From: Taklimakanibacter sp049323275
GTDB taxonomy: Bacteria > Pseudomonadota > Alphaproteobacteria > Rhizobiales > Aestuariivirgaceae
Direction: 5' to 3'
DNA length: 64,000 nucleotides
NCBI GenBank assembly: GCA_049323275.1
Contig: JBMOOM010000058.1
Coordinates: 22,745 to 86,744 of the forward strand
Part shown: in pieces, positions 43,577 to 52,193 of the stretch
Numbering within the stretch: position 1 is the stretch's first letter
Layout: each line of letters starts with the position of its first letter
The notes under the pieces: model-generated
Database searches by the model: none
What the model saw: the letters and a program-made list of their open reading frames with translations, nothing else
What the model was told of the DNA's origin: nothing
Position numbers and translations under genes: made by a program

Positions 43577-44326
43577 ATGGCAGGTCATTCACAATTCAAG
43601 AACATCATGCACCGGAAGGGCAAGCAGGACGCCATCCGGTCACGGCTGTTTTCCAAGCTCGCCCGCGAAGTGACGGTAGCGGCGAAGACCGGTCTGCCCG
43701 ACCCCGAGAAGAATCCGCGTCTCCGGCTCGCGGTGCAGAATGCCCGCGCCGAGAACATGCCCAAGGACAATATCGAGCGCGCCATCAAGAAGGCGCTGGG
43801 CGGCGATGCCGACACTTATGAATCGATCCGCTATGAGGGCTATGGGCCGGGCGGCGTCGCCATCATCGTCGAGGCGCTCACCGACAACCGCAACCGCGCG
43901 GCCAGCAATGTGCGCTCGCTGTTCACCAAATATGGCGGCAATCTCGGTGAAACCGGCTCCGTCGCCTTCATGTTCACCCGTATGGGCGAGATCACCTACA
44001 AGGCGGCCGCCGGTTCGGCCGATCAGGTGATGGAAGCCGGCATCGAAGCGGGCGCCGATGATGTGCAGTCGGACGAGAACGGCCATGTCATCCTGTGCGC
44101 TTTCGAAAGCACCGGCGAAGTCACGCAGGCGCTCGCCGCCAAGCTCGGCGACGCCGAGACGGTGAAGGTGGTGTGGAAGCCGCAGACGGTGACGCCGGTC
44201 GATGAAGAGACGGCGATGACGCTGATGAAGCTCATCGACGCGCTCGATGAGGACGACGACGTCCAGAACGTCTTCACCAATTTCGAGGTCTCCGACGAAG
44301 TGATGAAGAAGCTCACCGCCGCGTGA
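43577..44326 (+). CDS. yebC: YebC/PmpR-family transcriptional regulator or translation factor
   Basis: A 249-residue YebC. The start MAGHSQFKNIMHRKGKQDA, then LRLAVQNARAENMPKDNIERAIKKA and YEGYGPGGVAIIVEALTDNRNR, are the family hallmarks. YebC has been described as a DNA-binding regulator and, more recently, as a factor that helps ribosomes at proline-rich stretches. In alphaproteobacteria it often lies just upstream of ruvC; here a VapBC locus and a hydrolase separate them. Confidence 0.96.
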   Translation: MAGHSQFKNIMHRKGKQDAIRSRLFSKLAREVTVAAKTGLPDPEKNPRLRLAVQNARAENMPKDNIERAIKKALGGDADTYESIRYEGYGPGGVAIIVEALTDNRNRAASNVRSLFTKYGGNLGETGSVAFMFTRMGEITYKAAAGSADQVMEAGIEAGADDVQSDENGHVILCAFESTGEVTQALAAKLGDAETVKVVWKPQTVTPVDEETAMTLMKLIDALDEDDDVQNVFTNFEVSDEVMKKLTAA

Positions 44327-44349
44327 GGCGGCGGGTGGTTCTTTCCGGG

Positions 44350-44751
44350 CTAATTCCAGTCTTCGATGCGATGTCCGTCGACGCGCTGGAATTCGGCGGT
44401 GTTGCCGGCGACGAGCACGAAAATGTGCGCCTTGGCTTGACCGGCGATCAACACATCATAAGGTCCGATCGGTTTGCCTTTGGCCGCCAAGGCGGCACGT
44501 ATCTCGCCCGACATTCGTGCGTCTTCGTGGTCGAACGCGACGAATGGAAAGTCGGCCATCGCCAACCGGAGTGTTTCCAGATTGAACGAAACCTTCGCGC
44601 TCGTATAGGCGCCGAAATAGAGTTCGTGGGCAACTACCGCTGAGAAGCCGATCGAGCCTTCAGCGCTGGCAAGAACTCGGTTGACCAATGCCGAGGATTT
44701 GCGGGTCAAGAGTGTGATGACCGCATTCGTGTCGAGCAGGTGGGTGATCAC
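44350..44751 (-). CDS. vapC: VapC-type PIN-domain toxin
   Basis: A 133-residue PIN-domain ribonuclease. Acidic residues of the active site are D7 (LLDTN), E43 (HELYFGA) and the Asp in GPYDVLIAGQA, with NTAEFQRVDG following as in VapC proteins. It starts at GTG (44751) overlapping the antitoxin stop (GTGA). Because the antitoxin gene is frameshifted (next entry), this toxin's neutralisation is uncertain; the toxin itself has no visible damage. Confidence 0.87.
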   Translation of the reverse strand: MITHLLDTNAVITLLTRKSSALVNRVLASAEGSIGFSAVVAHELYFGAYTSAKVSFNLETLRLAMADFPFVAFDHEDARMSGEIRAALAAKGKPIGPYDVLIAGQAKAHIFVLVAGNTAEFQRVDGHRIEDWN

Positions 44752-45007
44752 TCAAACAAGTCCTCGAGCTTCGGTCTGTCCTGATCCTTCGGCTGCTGCC
44801 GGCCCTTGTTCATGAAGTCGCTGCTGAGGCCGCGCTCCAGAGCGGCATGTAATGACGACCAAGGCCGGCGATGCTCGGCGCGTGGGCGCAAGATGATCGC
44901 GTCCCCCCGCGCGTAATCTCGACCTGATCGACGTCAAAGCGATATTCCTTTGGCAAACGCACGGCTTGCGAATTGCCCGACTGAAAAATTCGCGCATAGC
45001 GTGGCAT
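44748..45007 (-). pseudogene. vapB: VapB antitoxin gene with a frameshift in a G-run
   Basis: The first frame gives MPRYARIFQSGNSQAVRLPK..., an AbrB/MazE-type DNA-binding domain with the RLPKEYRF motif. After VEITRGG it leaves frame; the correct continuation (DAIILRPRAEHRRPWSSL... and SSDFMNKG... to KLEDLFE) is in the next frame and ends at 44748, overlapping the vapC start. One G missing from the six-base run at 44903-44908 (plus-strand C-run) explains it. The 260 bases would give 86 residues with one added base. Possible readings are a true mutation, a sequencing error in the homopolymer or a programmed -1 slip at GGGGGGA. Confidence 0.85.
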
Positions 45008-45020
45008 CGGCCTCAACTCG

Positions 45021-45050
45021 ATATACGTATATACGTTTCTGTATATACGT
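45021..45050. promoter_or_regulatory. TATACGT repeats upstream of vapB, probable autoregulation site
   Basis: ATATACGTATAT (45021-45032) is a perfect palindrome and GTATATACGT (45041-45050) repeats the half-site. Located 14 bases upstream of the vapB start, where VapBC complexes bind to repress themselves. Confidence 0.6.
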
Positions 45051-45077
45051 CTTTCAGGCGCCGTTCGTAGGAGACGA

Positions 45078-45926
45078 CTACTTCAGAAAATCCAGCACGG
45101 CCTGATTGAAGAGCTTCGGGTCCTGGAGCATCGCGAAGTGACTCACACCCGGCAGGATCACCAGCTTGGCCCCGGGAATGGCCTTGGCCATCTCGGCATT
45201 ATGCTCCTGGCGGATCGCCTCGTCGTGCTCGCCGTCGGCGATGGCGACGGGCGCTTTGATCTTGGCCAGCTGCTCAGGCTTGTAGTCGGGCTGCGTCGCC
45301 CACATCTGGCTGATGGCCGCGACGAAATCATTATAGTCCTTGGGCGTCTTCGACAGGCGCTCGTAATCCTTGCCGGCATTCTCGATGTATTTCGAGAAGG
45401 TCGGGTCCTTGTCGACATTGGGCTTGAGCCCCGCGACATTCGTGTTGGCGCCGAAGGCGAAGAGCCGGTCGAGACGGTCCGGATAATTCATCGCGATGTC
45501 GAGGCCGATGATGCCGCCGTCGCTCCAGCCGACGATCGAGGCCTTGTCGATTTTCAGATGGTCCATCAGGCCGATGACGTCCTTGGCCATCAGGCCGTAG
45601 CTGTAAGGATCGGCATTGCGGGTCGACTGGCCGTGGCCGCGGCTGTCCATGGCGATGACGCGGTATTGCTTGGCGAGCTCCGGCACCTGGCCGCCGAAAT
45701 ACTCCATATTGCCGAGACCGCCATGCAGCAGGATGAGCGGCGAGCCGTCGCCCCAGACGGCGTAATGGACGGTGATGCCGTTGATCGGCACGTCGCCGCT
45801 TTCGGTGGCGGCCGGCAATGGTTGCGGCGCGGGCAGGTTCTTCCACAGCTCCTCGGCCCTGGCGGGCAGAAGGGCGAAGAAGCCGGCGAGGATCACGAGC
45901 GCGAAGGTCGACAGAAATCTGCGCAT
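45078..45926 (-). CDS. Secreted alpha/beta hydrolase
   Basis: A 282-residue hydrolase with an N-terminal signal peptide (MRRFLSTFALVILAGFFALL, ending near ARAEE). The oxyanion loop is LLHGGLGNMEYF, the nucleophile Ser is in GWSDGG, the acid in DGEHDEA and the His in GVSHFAML. It probably works in the periplasm; the substrate is unknown. GGGAACG lies before the ATG at 45926. Confidence 0.87.
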   Translation of the reverse strand: MRRFLSTFALVILAGFFALLPARAEELWKNLPAPQPLPAATESGDVPINGITVHYAVWGDGSPLILLHGGLGNMEYFGGQVPELAKQYRVIAMDSRGHGQSTRNADPYSYGLMAKDVIGLMDHLKIDKASIVGWSDGGIIGLDIAMNYPDRLDRLFAFGANTNVAGLKPNVDKDPTFSKYIENAGKDYERLSKTPKDYNDFVAAISQMWATQPDYKPEQLAKIKAPVAIADGEHDEAIRQEHNAEMAKAIPGAKLVILPGVSHFAMLQDPKLFNQAVLDFLK

Positions 45927-45960
45927 GGCACGTTCCCTTGAAGCTGCGGACTTTATCGTT

Positions 45961-46011
45961 GGCGCGTGATCGGACGGAAAACCGGCATCCACTTTTCCTG
46001 ATCACGCGCTG
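45961..46011 (+). repeat. Palindromic repeat B, copy 3 (alone)
   Basis: GCGCGTGATCGG ... GGAAAACCGGCATCCACTTTTCC ... TGATCACGCGC, with outer arms complementary. The same sequence as the B part of the composites at 34727 and 42968, here without element A, upstream of ruvC. Confidence 0.8.
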
Positions 46012-46023
46012 GCAAAGAATGCT

Positions 46024-46551
46024 ATGCCCCGGCCCATGGCCCTGTCCACTGTTCGAATCATCGGCATCGATCCCGGCCTCAGGCGCACCGGCTGGGGGCT
46101 GATCGTCTGCGAGGGCTCCAGGCTTTCCCATGTCGCCGACGGCGTGCTCACCAGTGATCAGACGCTGACGCTGGCCGAGCGCCTGGTGCAGCTCAAGGTG
46201 CAACTCGCCGAGGTGGTGGCGGAATGGCAGCCCGACGAGGCGGCGGTCGAGGAGACCTTCGTCAATACCGATCCGCGCGCCACGCTGAAGCTCGGCCAGG
46301 CGCGCGGCATCGCGCTTCTGGTGCCGGCTGAAGCGGGCATTCCGGTCGCCGAATACGCGCCCAACCAGATCAAGAAGACCGTGGTCGGCGCCGGCCATGC
46401 CGAAAAGGAGCAGATCCACCATATGGTGAAGGTCCTGCTGCCGCGGGCCCAGCCCAAATCGGCGGATGCGGCGGACGCCCTGGCGATCGCCATCTGCCAC
46501 GCCCATCATCGTGGCGCGCAGAATCTGGCCAAGCGGCTGGCGCGTTCTTGA
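46024..46551 (+). CDS. ruvC: Crossover junction endodeoxyribonuclease RuvC
   Basis: A 175-residue Holliday-junction resolvase. The RNase-H fold motifs are IIGIDPGLRRTGWG (catalytic Asp), the VEETFVN segment (Glu) and KSADAADALAIAICH (terminal Asp pair). ATG at 46036 gives a slightly shorter protein and is equally possible. It acts with RuvAB, encoded 0.75 kb downstream after a toxin-antitoxin insert. Confidence 0.95.
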   Translation: MPRPMALSTVRIIGIDPGLRRTGWGLIVCEGSRLSHVADGVLTSDQTLTLAERLVQLKVQLAEVVAEWQPDEAAVEETFVNTDPRATLKLGQARGIALLVPAEAGIPVAEYAPNQIKKTVVGAGHAEKEQIHHMVKVLLPRAQPKSADAADALAIAICHAHHRGAQNLAKRLARS

Positions 46552-46594
46552 CTTGTTCCAAAAATTACGCTAGTTTGTAGGAACGTTTCTACAA
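46548..46594 (+). promoter_or_regulatory. Promoter and operator of the Phd/PIN toxin-antitoxin pair
   Basis: TTGACT (46548) and TAGTTT (46571) stand 17 bases apart, a good -35/-10 pair. The near-perfect palindrome TTGTAGGAACGTTTCTACAA (46575-46594) overlaps and follows the -10 and precedes the antitoxin ATG by 23 bases, so it is a likely binding site of the Phd-toxin complex. The -35 box lies in the ruvC stop region. Confidence 0.6.
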
Positions 46595-46617
46595 TTGCCT
46601 CCGATGGAGGAATAGCC

Positions 46618-46875
46618 ATGACCATCACGACGCTGACCAGCCGCGAATTCAACCAGGATACGAGCCGGGCCAAGAAAGCGGCCCAGAAGGGGCCCGTATT
46701 CATCACCGACCGTGGCAAGCCCGCCCATGTCCTGCTCAGCATCGAGGAATATCGGCGACTGTCCAGCAAAGGACGCAGCATCGTCGATATGCTGGCCATG
46801 CCGCCTGGAACAGAGGATGTCGAGCTTGAGATTCCGCCGATGCGCGACCTTGCGCGGCCTGCGGATTTCGACTGA
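46618..46875 (+). CDS. Phd/YefM-family antitoxin
   Basis: An 85-residue antitoxin. SREFNQDTSRAKKAAQKGP, then VFITDRGKPAHVLLSIEEYRRL, are the Phd/YefM hallmark. The C-terminal part probably wraps round the toxin. Its stop shares one base with the toxin ATG (TGATG). It is inserted between ruvC and ruvA. Confidence 0.9.
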   Translation: MTITTLTSREFNQDTSRAKKAAQKGPVFITDRGKPAHVLLSIEEYRRLSSKGRSIVDMLAMPPGTEDVELEIPPMRDLARPADFD

Positions 46876-47300
46876 TGTTTCTCGTCGACACGAATGTCAT
46901 TTCCGAGCTGCGCAAAGCCAAATGGGGAAAGGCAGCCCGCAATGTGGTGGCATGGGCAAAGGCCGTTCCGGTCGAGAACCTCTTCACGTCCGTCGTGGTC
47001 ATCCAGGAGCTGGAAATCGGCGCGCTCCGCGCTGCCCGACGTGATCCCGCTCAGGGAGCTGCATTGCGCGCCTGGTTGGACGATCAGATAGTGCCGAGTT
47101 TTTCCGAGCGCATCCTGCCGATCGACATAGCCGTCGCTCGTCGTGGCGCCATGCTTCATGTGCCGGATCCGCGCCCCATCCGCGATAGTTTCATTGCCGC
47201 CACGGCGCTCGTCCATGGCATGACCGTCGTCACGCGCAACGTCGCGGATTTCGCCTCGACCGGTGTCGCGCTCGTCAATCCCTGGGATCACGCTTCATGA
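46875..47300 (+). CDS. PIN-domain toxin (FitB/VapC type)
   Basis: A 141-residue ribonuclease. PIN acidic residues appear in LVDTNVISEL (D5), QELEIGAL and DSFIAATALVHG, followed by VVTRNVADF. Typical FitB-like size. It is coupled to the upstream antitoxin and overlaps the ruvA start by four bases (ATGA), so its transcript continues into ruvA. Confidence 0.9.
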   Translation: MFLVDTNVISELRKAKWGKAARNVVAWAKAVPVENLFTSVVVIQELEIGALRAARRDPAQGAALRAWLDDQIVPSFSERILPIDIAVARRGAMLHVPDPRPIRDSFIAATALVHGMTVVTRNVADFASTGVALVNPWDHAS

Positions 47301-47914
47301 TCAGCAAGCTCAAAGGCCGCATCGACGCCTATGGCCCGGACTGGGTCATCATCGACGTGAACGGCGTCGGCTATCACTGCTTCTGCTCGGCCAAGACGCT
47401 CTCCGCGCTGCCGCCCGCCGGCGAGTTCGGCGAGCTCTTCACCGAGATGCTGGTGAGCCAGGACATGATCCGCCTCGTCGGCTTCGCCACGCAAGGCGAG
47501 CGTGAATGGTTCAGGCTGCTGCAGACGGTGCAGGGAGTCGGCACCAAAGTGGCGCTGGCGCTGCTCTCGACGCTGTCGACCGCGGAGCTCGCGCAGGCCA
47601 TCGCGCTCCAGGACAAGGCGATGGTAGCGCGTGCGCCGGGTGTCGGGCCCAAGGTGGCGCAGCGGATCGTCAGTGAGCTGAAGGACAAGGCGCCGGCCTT
47701 CGCGCCCGCCGACCCGGCGCTGGCGAAATTGCAGGCCGAGATCGGCGGGCCGAAACCCACGGCTGCGTCCGACGCGGTCTCGGCGCTGGTCAATCTGGGC
47801 TATGGCCAGACGCAGGCGGGCGCCGCGGTGAGCGCTGCCATGCGCAAGGCCGGCGACGACGCGGCGACCGAGCAACTGATCCGCCTCGCGCTCAAGGAGC
47901 TGGCCCTGGCATGA
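47297..47914 (+). CDS. ruvA: Holliday junction helicase subunit RuvA
   Basis: A 205-residue RuvA. Domain I starts MISKLKGRIDAYGPDWVIIDV, the two helix-hairpin-helix motifs are LLQTVQGVGTKVALALLS and RAPGVGPKVAQRIVSEL, and the C-terminal domain III binds RuvB. The start overlaps the PIN toxin stop, and the stop overlaps the start of a membrane protein gene. Confidence 0.95.
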   Translation: MISKLKGRIDAYGPDWVIIDVNGVGYHCFCSAKTLSALPPAGEFGELFTEMLVSQDMIRLVGFATQGEREWFRLLQTVQGVGTKVALALLSTLSTAELAQAIALQDKAMVARAPGVGPKVAQRIVSELKDKAPAFAPADPALAKLQAEIGGPKPTAASDAVSALVNLGYGQTQAGAAVSAAMRKAGDDAATEQLIRLALKELALA

Positions 47915-48338
47915 GTGAGCTTGCTGCATCTGGTTTTCCGCGCTGGCTGAAGCTGGTCATGACGGTTGTCCTGACTGTCGTCGTAGGGCCACTGATCGGC
48001 ACGATCGTTGTGTTGCTCGCCAATACCGTCGGCCTCGTGCCGGACGCAATCGCGATGTACATGCAAGGTCAGCCGATGATGTCGTTGCTGTTCTCGGGAT
48101 ATTTATCGGGCGGCGTGCAGGCGTTCATCTGCGGCGTGGTCTACGCGCTTTCCGGCTGGTCCTCCGGCAGATTGCCGGTATGGGTACCAGTTGTAACGGC
48201 GCTGATACTGACCTTGCTCTTCGCGCTGGCGCTTTTTGGCGTGTCAGGCGGCGGCATAATCTTTAGTGTAATCATTCATATCGTGCCGGCGCTCGTCACC
48301 TGGTGGCTGGTGAAGGCTTATTGGCAGAAAGCAGGGAC

Positions 48339-48342
<4 letters not shown>
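47911..48342 (+). CDS. Unrecognised membrane protein between ruvA and ruvB
   Basis: A 143-residue protein with four predicted helices (about 12-40, 58-80, 88-110 and 115-138) and no named family. It overlaps both ruvA (ATGA) and ruvB (ATGA) by four bases, so it is co-translated with the recombination genes, though nothing links it to recombination. In most bacteria ruvA and ruvB are adjacent; this is an insertion in the operon. Confidence 0.75.
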
Positions 48343-49383
<1,041 letters not shown>

Positions 49384-49391
<8 letters not shown>

Positions 49392-49827
49392 GTGGCCGGA
49401 TCTCGCCGGGCGCATCGACGGCAACCGGCATGTCCTGCCGGTGCGCGTCTATTACGAGGACACGGATTTCTCGGGCGCCGTCTATCACGCCAATTATCTC
49501 AAATTCTGCGAGCGCGGCCGCTCCGATTGCCTGCGGCTCGTCGGCATCCATCACCACGAGATGCACTGGCATGAAACCCACGGTCGCATGGGCTTCGTGG
49601 TGCGCCGCATGGTTTGCGATTTTCTGAAGCCCGCCCGGATCGACGACCTGCTGGAGGTCGAGACACGGTTCCGCGAGATGGGCGGGGCCCGCATGGAACT
49701 CGACCAGAAGGTTCTGAGGGCCGGAGAAACTCTGTTTTCAGCCGAAGTGACGGTCGCGCTCGTCGATGCGGCGGGCCGGCCGAAGCGCTTCCCCAAGGAC
49801 ATGGCGGCGGCGCTCAAGACGTTCTGA
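49384..49827 (+). CDS. ybgC: Tol-Pal-associated acyl-CoA thioesterase YbgC
   Basis: A 147-residue hot-dog-fold thioesterase: VRVYYEDTDFSGAVYHANYL (catalytic Asp, residues about 18-37), then ERGRSD. YbgC acts on acyl-CoA or acyl-ACP and is encoded upstream of tolQRAB in most proteobacteria. The start at 49384 is chosen because GGAG lies seven bases upstream; ATG at 49378 is too close. It overlaps the end of ruvB. Confidence 0.92.
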
Positions 49828-50038
49828 CGCAACCCCTTGTCCCAGCGGAACCCGCTTTCGTAACCATAACTTAACCATAGCTTGCTGTTCTCTCTACCGG
49901 CCGATATGCGGTTTCGGCGGCAAAAAGCCCGCTACGCCGCAGTTTGGACAGATTTAACCTTATCTACCTCGCTCGCTTCACCGGAAGCCTGGGCGGGGAT
50001 GTGGATTCGAGTGCCGGCGGTGGGAAAGAAAGCAAAGC

Positions 50039-50749
50039 ATGGAAGTTGAGACGGTACAGAACGTGGCGCAGGGGGCGGGGCAGCTCTCCCTCTGGCATCT
50101 GATCTGGAATGCGGGCTTCGTGGTCCAGCTGGTCATGCTCGGCCTCGCCGCGGCGTCGGTGTGGTCCTGGGCGATCATCTTCGAAAAATTCTTCGTCTAT
50201 CGTCGCACCCAGGCGCAGAGCGAGCAGTTCGAGCAGAATTTCTGGTCGGGTCAGTCGCTCGAGGATCTCTATATGGCGCTCGGCTCGCGCAACAATAGCG
50301 GGCTCGCGGCGATCTTCATGGCGGCGATGCGCGAATGGAAGCGCAGCCAGGGAGCAGCCTCCCGGGCCGGCTTCCAGGGCGTCCAGAAACGCATCGAGAA
50401 GGTGATGGATGTCCAGATCCAGAAGGAGATGGGCTATATCGAATCGAGGCTTTTGTTCCTGGCGACGGTCGGGTCCGCCACCCCGTTCATCGGCCTGTTC
50501 GGCACCGTCTGGGGCATCATGACCAGCTTCCAGGCCATCGCCAATTCGCAGAACACCAATCTGGCGGTGGTCGCCCCCGGCATCGCCGAGGCGCTGATCG
50601 CGACCGCCCTCGGCCTCCTTGCTGCCATACCGGCGACAATCTTCTACAATAAGTTCGCCGCCGACGCATCGAAGATCGGGGCCAGACTGGAGAATTTCGC
50701 TGACGAATTTTCCGCGATCATCTCGCGGCAGCTGGACGAGCGGGTGTAA
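50039..50749 (+). CDS. tolQ: Tol-Pal proton channel TolQ
   Basis: A 236-residue TolQ with three membrane helices (about 20-42, 138-160 and 170-195). SLWHLIWNAGFVVQLVML begins the first and LLFLATVGSATPFIGLFGTVWGIM the second. With TolR it forms the proton-driven stator of the Tol-Pal cell-envelope system, which acts in outer-membrane constriction at division. The 211 bases before it (49828-50038) hold no gene and probably carry the promoter. Confidence 0.96.
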   Translation: MEVETVQNVAQGAGQLSLWHLIWNAGFVVQLVMLGLAAASVWSWAIIFEKFFVYRRTQAQSEQFEQNFWSGQSLEDLYMALGSRNNSGLAAIFMAAMREWKRSQGAASRAGFQGVQKRIEKVMDVQIQKEMGYIESRLLFLATVGSATPFIGLFGTVWGIMTSFQAIANSQNTNLAVVAPGIAEALIATALGLLAAIPATIFYNKFAADASKIGARLENFADEFSAIISRQLDERV

Positions 50750-50752
50750 AGC

Positions 50753-51244
50753 ATGGGTGCTTCGGCAGGCGGTACGAGTGGCGGATATACGAGGCGCGGC
50801 AGCCGCCGGCGCTCGTCCTTCTCGGCCATGAGCGAAATCAACGTGACGCCGCTCGTCGACGTCATGCTGGTGCTGCTCATCGTGTTCATGGTGGCGGCTC
50901 CCCTGATGACGGTCGGCGTGCCGGTCGACCTGCCGCAGACCAAGGCCAAGCCGATGCAGGGCGATACCGAGCCGATCACCGTTTCAGTCGACGCGGAAGG
51001 CAAGATCTTCCTGCAGGAAACCCAGATCGACCAGGAGACGCTGGTCGCCAAGCTCGAGGCGATCGCCAAGAACGGCTATGAGGAGCGCATCTTCGTGCGC
51101 GCCGACACCAATGTGAATTACGGCCTGGTGATGAAGGTCATGGGCGATCTCAATGGCGCCGGCTTCAAGAAGATCGGCCTCGTGACGTCCTCGGAGACGG
51201 TCGCGCCCGACAAGGGCAAATCCCAGAAGAAGGCGCAGAAATAG
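50753..51244 (+). CDS. tolR: Tol-Pal protein TolR
   Basis: A 163-residue TolR/ExbD protein with one membrane helix (about 38-58, VDVMLVLLIVFMVAAPLM) bearing the functional Asp, preceded by MSEINVTPLV. The C-terminal half is the periplasmic domain. Three bases after tolQ. Confidence 0.96.
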   Translation: MGASAGGTSGGYTRRGSRRRSSFSAMSEINVTPLVDVMLVLLIVFMVAAPLMTVGVPVDLPQTKAKPMQGDTEPITVSVDAEGKIFLQETQIDQETLVAKLEAIAKNGYEERIFVRADTNVNYGLVMKVMGDLNGAGFKKIGLVTSSETVAPDKGKSQKKAQK

Positions 51245-51247
51245 AGC

Positions 51248-52183
51248 ATGCGGCGCAGCCTCACGATATCGCTTCTGGCGCATGCGGCGATCCTCGCCGC
51301 GGCCTTTGTCGTGTTGCCCAACCCGCAAGAGTTCAAAGTCGACGATCAGGATGCGATCCCGGTCGACATCGTCTCGATCGAAGATCTCGGCAAGCGCCAG
51401 GCGACGGTGAAGACACCCGAGAAGCCGGCTGAGAAGGTGGCGCCGAAGCCTGTCGACGTGATGAAGCAGGTGAAGCCGGCGCCGGAAGTGGCGCCCGAGG
51501 TGAAGACGGCGGCCAAGGAAGCTTCAGCTCCGCCGGAGCCCAAGCCGGAACCGAAGAAAGAAGAGCCCAAGAAGGAAGAACCGAAGCCTGCGCCGAAGCC
51601 GGAAGAGCTTGCCGAGCTGATCAAGAAGACGGATGAGCCGGAGCCCGAAAAGAAGAAGGAAGAGCCGAAGAAGGCGGAAGTGAAGCCGCAGAAGCCGGTC
51701 GAGAAGCCGCCGGAGAAAAAGCCCGAGAAAAAGCTGAAGCCGAAGAAAGAGTTCAACCCGGACGACATTGCGGCCTTCCTCAACAAGACCGACGACAAGC
51801 GCACCGCACCGCTCAAGCAGCAGACCGAGACCGGTACGCCGAAGCAGGGCGAATACAATCTGTCAGGCATCGATGACGGCGTTGCCGCGACATTGCGCGA
51901 TGCGCTGAGCCAACATCTGGAGAAATGTTGGGATATCCCGCCGGGCGCGCGCGAGGCGTCCGTCGTGGTGAAAGTTCATTTCTTCCTCAATTCCGACGGC
52001 ACGGTCAACGGCATGCCCAATGTCGTGAACGGCACCTCGGACCCGCTCTTCACCGTCACCGCGCAATCGGCCGTTTCGGCAGTCATGAGCTGTCAGGCCT
52101 ATGATTTCCTGCCTCAGGATAAGTACGACATGTGGCGGGAGATCACTTTCACCTTCAATCCGAACCAGATGTTCCCGAGCTAG
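51248..52183 (+). CDS. tolA: TolA-like envelope protein
   Basis: A 311-residue protein: one N-terminal helix (RRSLTISLLAHAAILAAAFV), a long Lys/Glu/Pro-rich helical or extended spacer (about residues 55-170, KPEPKKEEPKKEE type repeats), and a C-terminal TonB/TolA-like domain (about 205-311) ending with FNPNQMFPS. It bridges the inner membrane to Pal at the outer membrane. Three bases after tolR. Confidence 0.92.
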   Translation: MRRSLTISLLAHAAILAAAFVVLPNPQEFKVDDQDAIPVDIVSIEDLGKRQATVKTPEKPAEKVAPKPVDVMKQVKPAPEVAPEVKTAAKEASAPPEPKPEPKKEEPKKEEPKPAPKPEELAELIKKTDEPEPEKKKEEPKKAEVKPQKPVEKPPEKKPEKKLKPKKEFNPDDIAAFLNKTDDKRTAPLKQQTETGTPKQGEYNLSGIDDGVAATLRDALSQHLEKCWDIPPGAREASVVVKVHFFLNSDGTVNGMPNVVNGTSDPLFTVTAQSAVSAVMSCQAYDFLPQDKYDMWREITFTFNPNQMFPS

Positions 52184-52193
52184 ATGAGGCGGC

